NCBI GenBank assembly: GCA_964550025.1
Contig: CAZJYI010000019.1
Span: 38,606 to 102,605 of the forward strand
Direction: 5' to 3'
Length of the DNA: 64,000 bases
DNA from: CAZJYI01 sp964550025
Lineage (GTDB): Bacteria > Verrucomicrobiota > Kiritimatiellia > UBA8416 > CAYOBW01
Positions 60,009 through 64,000 of the stretch are shown here, one piece after another (position 1 is the first letter of the stretch; each line of letters starts with the position of its first letter). A program made the position numbers and the translations under genes. The notes below the pieces were generated by a model. It did not search any database and was not told the DNA's origin. It was given only the letters and a program-made list of their open reading frames with translations.

Positions 60009-61047
60009 CCAGATCCTCCCACGCCAGCAGCATGTCCGCAGTCCCGTCGCGGCGCAGCACCTTGCCCACGACGCGGCGGTACTCAGCGGCCGGAATCCCC
60101 GTCCCCGGCTTCTTGAAATCGAGCATGTCCGGTGTGAGGCGCGTGCCGGCCCGAATGTCCTGCGCACACACGATGCTCTTGGTGAAAAGCGAACGCACGT
60201 CTGCCAGGTCGCCTGCCTCCGCCTCCTTGTCGACCGGCGCCGCCAGGGCCGCGTCCACGAAGCGAATGCCCGCGACGGCCTCCGCCAGCTCCTCGAAGGT
60301 CAGCGACGCCGACACGTCCGGGCCGAAGCATCGCCGGCTGAATGTCACGTGGACCTCGACGGCGCACGCGCCCAGTGTGCGCGCCGCGATCGCGGCGGCG
60401 GTTCGTCCCGAATGGTCGGAGAACCCGACAGGGATGTCGTATCGCTCCCGGTACTCCGCGAGCATGTTCAGCCCGACATGCCGCGGCGGGCAGGGGTAGC
60501 GATTGGTGCACTGGAACAACAGCAGCGGCGTTCCGCTGTCCTTGACGAGCCGGACGGCCTCGTCGATCTCCTGCGGGCGGCTCATCCCGGTGCTCAGCAG
60601 AATTGGCAGGCCGGTCGCGATCAGCGCCTCCAGCAACGGCGTGTTGTTTGTCTCGCCCGAGGCGACCTTCCAGGCAGGGACCCCCACGCGCTGCAACAGG
60701 GCAACGGCTTCCGCGGAGAAGGGCGAACTGAGAAAGAGCAGACCCTTTTCGTCGGCGCGCTGCTTCAGGGCTTTCCATTGCTCTTCGCTGAAGGCCGTTC
60801 GCTTCCAGTAGCCCTGGCGCGTGGCATCCTGGGGAAAGACGTTGACGCGGAAGGCCTCCTCCGCCGTTCCTTCCGCTTCGGCGATGTGTGTCTGGAACTT
60901 GACCGCGTCGGCACCGGTCTCGGCCGCCGCATCGATGAAGGCGTGTGCGGCGCCAAGGCTCCCGTCGTGGCCCAGGCCCATCTCGGCAATGACAAGGCAG
61001 GGCGCCCCTTCACCGACAGCTCTGTTGTTGATCGTAAAACTCTTCAT
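59998..61047 (-). CDS. neuB: N-acetylneuraminate (nonulosonate) synthase with SAF domain
   Basis: A 349-residue enzyme that condenses phosphoenolpyruvate with ManNAc or a related 6-carbon sugar to a nonulosonic acid. The NeuB TIM barrel shows VIAEMGLGHDGSLGAAHAFI, GADAVKFQTH, LFLSSPFSAEAVALL, KVASGETNNTPLL and VGFSDHSGRTAAA. The C-terminal 60 residues (DIRAGTRLTPDML, KKPGTGI) are the antifreeze-like SAF domain that completes the active site of the partner subunit. First gene of the leftward operon neuB-neuC-methyltransferase-neuA-dehydrogenase-asnB-like; promoter at 61065-61093. The product may be Neu5Ac, legionaminic acid or a new derivative. Confidence 0.95.
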   Translation of the reverse strand: MKSFTINNRAVGEGAPCLVIAEMGLGHDGSLGAAHAFIDAAAETGADAVKFQTHIAEAEGTAEEAFRVNVFPQDATRQGYWKRTAFSEEQWKALKQRADEKGLLFLSSPFSAEAVALLQRVGVPAWKVASGETNNTPLLEALIATGLPILLSTGMSRPQEIDEAVRLVKDSGTPLLLFQCTNRYPCPPRHVGLNMLAEYRERYDIPVGFSDHSGRTAAAIAARTLGACAVEVHVTFSRRCFGPDVSASLTFEELAEAVAGIRFVDAALAAPVDKEAEAGDLADVRSLFTKSIVCAQDIRAGTRLTPDMLDFKKPGTGIPAAEYRRVVGKVLRRDGTADMLLAWEDLGDE

Positions 61048-61064
61048 TGCGGATTGATCGGGCC

Positions 61065-61093
61065 ATTATCGGCCAAGATCATCACCTGCGCAA
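61065..61093 (-). promoter_or_regulatory. Promoter of the nonulosonic-acid operon with an overlapping palindrome
   Basis: On the minus strand TTGCGC (61093-61088), a 17-base spacer and GATAAT (61070-61065). The -10 box is framed by GGCC on both sides (GGCCGATAATGGCC), a short inverted repeat that could be a regulator site. The leader to the ATG at 61047 is about 10 bases without a Shine-Dalgarno site. Confidence 0.55.
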
Positions 61094-61192
61094 TCTCAAA
61101 GACCCGTCTGTCCGCTCAGGCGCACGTCCGTGGCTACAGCCTTTCGGAAGATGCCGGAGATGTGGCATACTACTTCTGTGACTGGGATGGAT

Positions 61193-64000
61193 ATGCGATT
61201 AGCCGGCTACAATCGGCGAGTTGCCTGGCTGCTCTTCGGCCTCGTGCTGACGGGAACGGCTGCGCCCTGCCTCGCGGTCGACTCGATCGTTGTCTTCAAC
61301 GAACTCCACTACCACCCCGCGACCACGTCGGCCCACGAGTTCGTGGAGCTGTACAACGAGAACAGTGTTGACGTCGACGTGTCCGGGTGGCTGCTCGAAG
61401 GCGTTGGCGATTTCCGTTTTCCGTCGAACACCGTGGCGGCCGGCCGCGGCTTCCTGGTGGTGGCGAAGGACCCTGTCGCGTTGGCCGCCAAGACCGGTTT
61501 TGCCGACGCCCTTGGACCCTACAGCGGGCTGCTTTCCAACGGGGGCGAGGAACTGACCCTGCGCAACCATGACGGCCAGGTCATGGACCGTTTGACGTAC
61601 AACGACAAGTGGCCCTGGCCGGAAGTGCCCGACGGGGCGGGCGCTTCGCTTGCCCGACTGCGAACGGGTCTCGCCAGGACGCTCCCCGGGAACTGGCGGG
61701 CGAGCACGGCCGCCGAAGGCTCCCCCGGTGTCGAGAATTTCCCCGATGGATACTCCGATGAGACGCTGCGCTTCAGTGAGGTCCCCGCCTGGACCCCGAC
61801 GAACTTCTGGGTCGAGCTGCACAATGCCGGCCCCGAGCTGGTCGGCCGTTTCCGGGACGTGACGTTCGCCACCTCGGACGGCGACTCCGCGACACTGCCG
61901 TTGGGCGTTCGCGCACCGGGGGGCTTCTGGACCGTAACGGAGGCCGACCTCGGCTTCGACTTGTCGGAGGATGAACGGCTCTTTCTCCTCCCGGACGGCA
62001 AGGGCATTGAGTTCGACGCCGTGACGGTCGGCTCCGGCGGCAGGGCGCGCGATCTGCGGGCGCTGAGCCGCGAGTTCCACGTTCCGGCGGCGGCCACGCC
62101 GGGGACGACCAACAGCTTCGCTTTCGAGACCAACATTGTCATCAACGAAATCATGTATCACCATCGCCCCGTCTACGGCGATCCCGAGGCTGTCCGGGAG
62201 GGCCTGTCGCAGACGTTGATCGCTTTTGATGGTACGTGGCGCTACAACGCTTCCGGGGTTGATCTCGGCACGAACTGGGCCGCGGACTCTCACCCCGTGG
62301 ACGGCGCCGACTGGTTTTCAGGACCCGCTCTCCTCGGGTTCGAGTCGACGCCCCAGAACATCCCGGAGCCCATCGGAACCACGTTGCCGTCCGGGCATCT
62401 GACCTACTACTTCGAGACGGACTTCGTCGTTACCGGCGCCCTCGATCGCACGCTGCTTCGACTGCGCCACATCATTGACGATGGCGCCGTTTTCTACGTC
62501 AACGGGGAGGAAGCGCTGCGTTTCAACATGCCGGCCGGGCCGGTCACGTACGCCACCGCCGCGGACCCGTCCGTGACCGATGCCGCCTACTCCAGCGTGA
62601 TCGACGTGCCGCTGGACTCCGTCGTGGCGGGAGCGAACCGCCTCTCGGTGGAAGTCCACCAGTGGGGCGCCGGGAGCTCCGACATGCTGCTCGGCGTCGA
62701 GCTGGTCGCCGTGACGACGGACGGGGGAACGCCCGCTGTCTACCGCGAGAATGACGAGGAGTGGATCGAACTGTACAACAAGGGCACGGGTCGCGTCGAT
62801 CTCACGGGATGGCAGTTCGCGGACGGCGTGCGCTTCACCTTTCCCCTTGACACCTCCATCGAGGCCGGCGGCTACCTCGTGGTGGCCCATGACGCGGCCG
62901 GGTTGCGGGCCAGGTTCCCGTCCGCGACCGTGGTCGGCGATTTCTCCGGCCGCCTCGGGGACAACGGCGATCGCATCGAGCTGGTCGACGCCGTGGGGAA
63001 CCCCGTTGACGAGGTCACCTACCATGACGACAGACCGTGGCCCTCTTATGCCGACGGTAACGGTTCCAGCCTGGAGTTGCGCGATCCCCGGGCCGATAAC
63101 CGTTGCGCCGAAGCTTGGGCCGCAAGTGACAATACGGGGGCCTCGGAGTGGCGCGAGTACCGCTTCACCGAGACGGCCGTGGATCCGATCTACGACCCCG
63201 CGGACACGAAGGACTTCCCGGAACTGCGCCTCTTCCTTCTGTCCGAGGGCGAGGTGCTCGTCGACGACGTCTCGGTGATCGAAGACCCGGACGGCACGGC
63301 CCGCGAGCTGATCCAGAACGGCGGCTTTGACAGCGACACGTCGGCCTGGCGTATCCTGGGGACACACGCGGGCTCGCAGCGAATAGAAGAGGGTGGGAAC
63401 GGCACGCTGAAGATCGTCTCGTCCGGTCCGCCCTCGTACATGCACAACCTGCTGGAGACAACGCTGAAGTCCGGCGGAAGCGAAGTCTACGTCGTGCCCG
63501 GGCGCGACTACGAGATCTGCTTCCGCGCCAGATGGCTGCACGGTTCCCCGCAGTTTCGCGCCGAGCTCTATTACAACAAAGTGGCGCGTCCGTTTGTGCT
63601 GGCACAGCCCGAACGTCACGGAACGCCCGGTGCGGCGAACTCCGTCGCCGCCGCAAACATCGGTCCGACCTACGCCGATGTGCAGCACAGCCCGGCCGTG
63701 CCGTCGGCGGGGGTCCCCGTTGTTGTGCGCGCGCGGGTTGCCGATCCCGACGGAATCCAGTCCGTGGATCTCCGCTATGCCGTCTCGGGCGGGAGTCCTC
63801 AGTCCGTTCCCATGACGCTGGGCGGGGACGGCCTGTACGCGGCGACGATCCTAGGCCAGTCCCATGGCAGCGTGATCCAGTTCTACATCGAGTCCACCGA
63901 CGCGCTGACAGCGTCCTCAACGTATCCGGCGGCCGGAGCCGCATCGCGGGCGTTGGTCCAGGTGAACCCGGCAGGCACGCCCCCCGTCCAGACCTTGCAC
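61193..64000 (+). CDS. Secreted lamin-tail-domain (LTD) protein, C-terminus beyond the window
   Basis: At least 936 residues, still open at the window end. A signal peptide (VAWLLFGLVLTGTAAPCLA) precedes a first lamin-tail domain at about 30-130 (FNELHYHPATTSAHEFVELY, GWLLEGVGDFRFP). A second LTD at about 515-620 is preceded by NEIMYHH near 320 and contains EWIELYNKGTGRVDLTGW. A beta-sandwich lies between them and CBM-like domains follow. Large LTD proteins of this design in Verrucomicrobia and Planctomycetes often continue into a CotH kinase-like domain, not visible here. It is exported and surface-associated; its role is unknown. The start may be ATG 61187 or 61193, and no strong ribosome site is seen. 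It is divergent from neuB. Confidence 0.85.
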   Translation, partial: MRLAGYNRRVAWLLFGLVLTGTAAPCLAVDSIVVFNELHYHPATTSAHEFVELYNENSVDVDVSGWLLEGVGDFRFPSNTVAAGRGFLVVAKDPVALAAKTGFADALGPYSGLLSNGGEELTLRNHDGQVMDRLTYNDKWPWPEVPDGAGASLARLRTGLARTLPGNWRASTAAEGSPGVENFPDGYSDETLRFSEVPAWTPTNFWVELHNAGPELVGRFRDVTFATSDGDSATLPLGVRAPGGFWTVTEADLGFDLSEDERLFLLPDGKGIEFDAVTVGSGGRARDLRALSREFHVPAAATPGTTNSFAFETNIVINEIMYHHRPVYGDPEAVREGLSQTLIAFDGTWRYNASGVDLGTNWAADSHPVDGADWFSGPALLGFESTPQNIPEPIGTTLPSGHLTYYFETDFVVTGALDRTLLRLRHIIDDGAVFYVNGEEALRFNMPAGPVTYATAADPSVTDAAYSSVIDVPLDSVVAGANRLSVEVHQWGAGSSDMLLGVELVAVTTDGGTPAVYRENDEEWIELYNKGTGRVDLTGWQFADGVRFTFPLDTSIEAGGYLVVAHDAAGLRARFPSATVVGDFSGRLGDNGDRIELVDAVGNPVDEVTYHDDRPWPSYADGNGSSLELRDPRADNRCAEAWAASDNTGASEWREYRFTETAVDPIYDPADTKDFPELRLFLLSEGEVLVDDVSVIEDPDGTARELIQNGGFDSDTSAWRILGTHAGSQRIEEGGNGTLKIVSSGPPSYMHNLLETTLKSGGSEVYVVPGRDYEICFRARWLHGSPQFRAELYYNKVARPFVLAQPERHGTPGAANSVAAANIGPTYADVQHSPAVPSAGVPVVVRARVADPDGIQSVDLRYAVSGGSPQSVPMTLGGDGLYAATILGQSHGSVIQFYIESTDALTASSTYPAAGAASRALVQVNPAGTPPVQTLH

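Noticed and set aside
58971..60116. 381-residue plus-strand ORF
   Set aside because: Antisense of neuC, which is certain from its motifs.
62318..63688. 456-residue minus-strand ORF
   Set aside because: Antisense of the lamin-tail-domain protein, whose frame runs unbroken from its signal peptide to the window end.
1..64000. tRNA, rRNA, riboswitch, origin or prophage genes
   Set aside because: Looked for and not seen; no tRNA-like cloverleaf, rRNA segment, integrase or transposase gene is recognisable in the window.

Overview
The window looks like part of a GC-rich bacterial chromosome from an uncultured member of the PVC superphylum, most likely Kiritimatiellota or a close relative in Verrucomicrobiota/Lentisphaerota. 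This is inferred from gene content: a secreted sulfatase, large multidomain glycoside hydrolases, LamG and lamin-tail proteins, URO-D paralogues, a GspG-type pseudopilin, and intergenic DNA packed with short hairpin repeats. It is a metagenome-style scaffold: a 100-N gap at 18039-18138 sits inside a symporter gene, and a 55-base duplication shows the two contig ends really overlap.

Region 1 (1-28 kb) is a polysaccharide-degradation and uptake region. A leftward group runs from a GH2/discoidin/GH105 fusion enzyme, translationally coupled to a sulfatase, to a URO-D family protein and a partial carbohydrate-binding-like protein. Rightward genes encode a membrane cytochrome, an esterase, a triple lectin-repeat protein, an agarase-like hydrolase, a sodium:solute symporter, a LamG/alpha-galactosidase-like protein, a LacI regulator, a PQQ-propeller lipoprotein and a DUF4832 protein. 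Three copies of a CTAAAACGTTTTAG-like palindrome, in front of the symporter, the lacI gene and a small LamG gene, define a probable LacI regulon. The region is scarred by gene remnants (Nramp N-terminus, AraC C-terminus, a symporter fused to L-rhamnose mutarotase, a truncated GH29, a shortened LamG) and by palindromic elements whose stems covary and whose ends supply the stop codons of neighbouring genes.

Region 2 (28-54 kb) is a surface-glycan assembly locus. It holds GT2, GT4 and DUF354 glycosyltransferases, three large GT-C-like membrane proteins, six SAM methyltransferases, a hexapeptide acyltransferase, two complete AsnB-type amidotransferases, an alpha/alpha-toroid protein and a Wzx-type flippase. 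Many neighbours overlap by ATGA, so they are co-translated blocks. A divergent promoter pair lies at about 46.2 kb.

Region 3 (54-61 kb) is a leftward nonulosonic (sialic-type) acid operon: NeuB, NeuC, a zinc-ribbon methyltransferase, a NeuA-type cytidylyltransferase, a 2-hydroxyacid dehydrogenase and an AsnB homologue that lacks the catalytic cysteine of the glutaminase domain. It probably makes an unusual modified acidic sugar for the neighbouring glycan. The window ends inside a secreted lamin-tail-domain protein.
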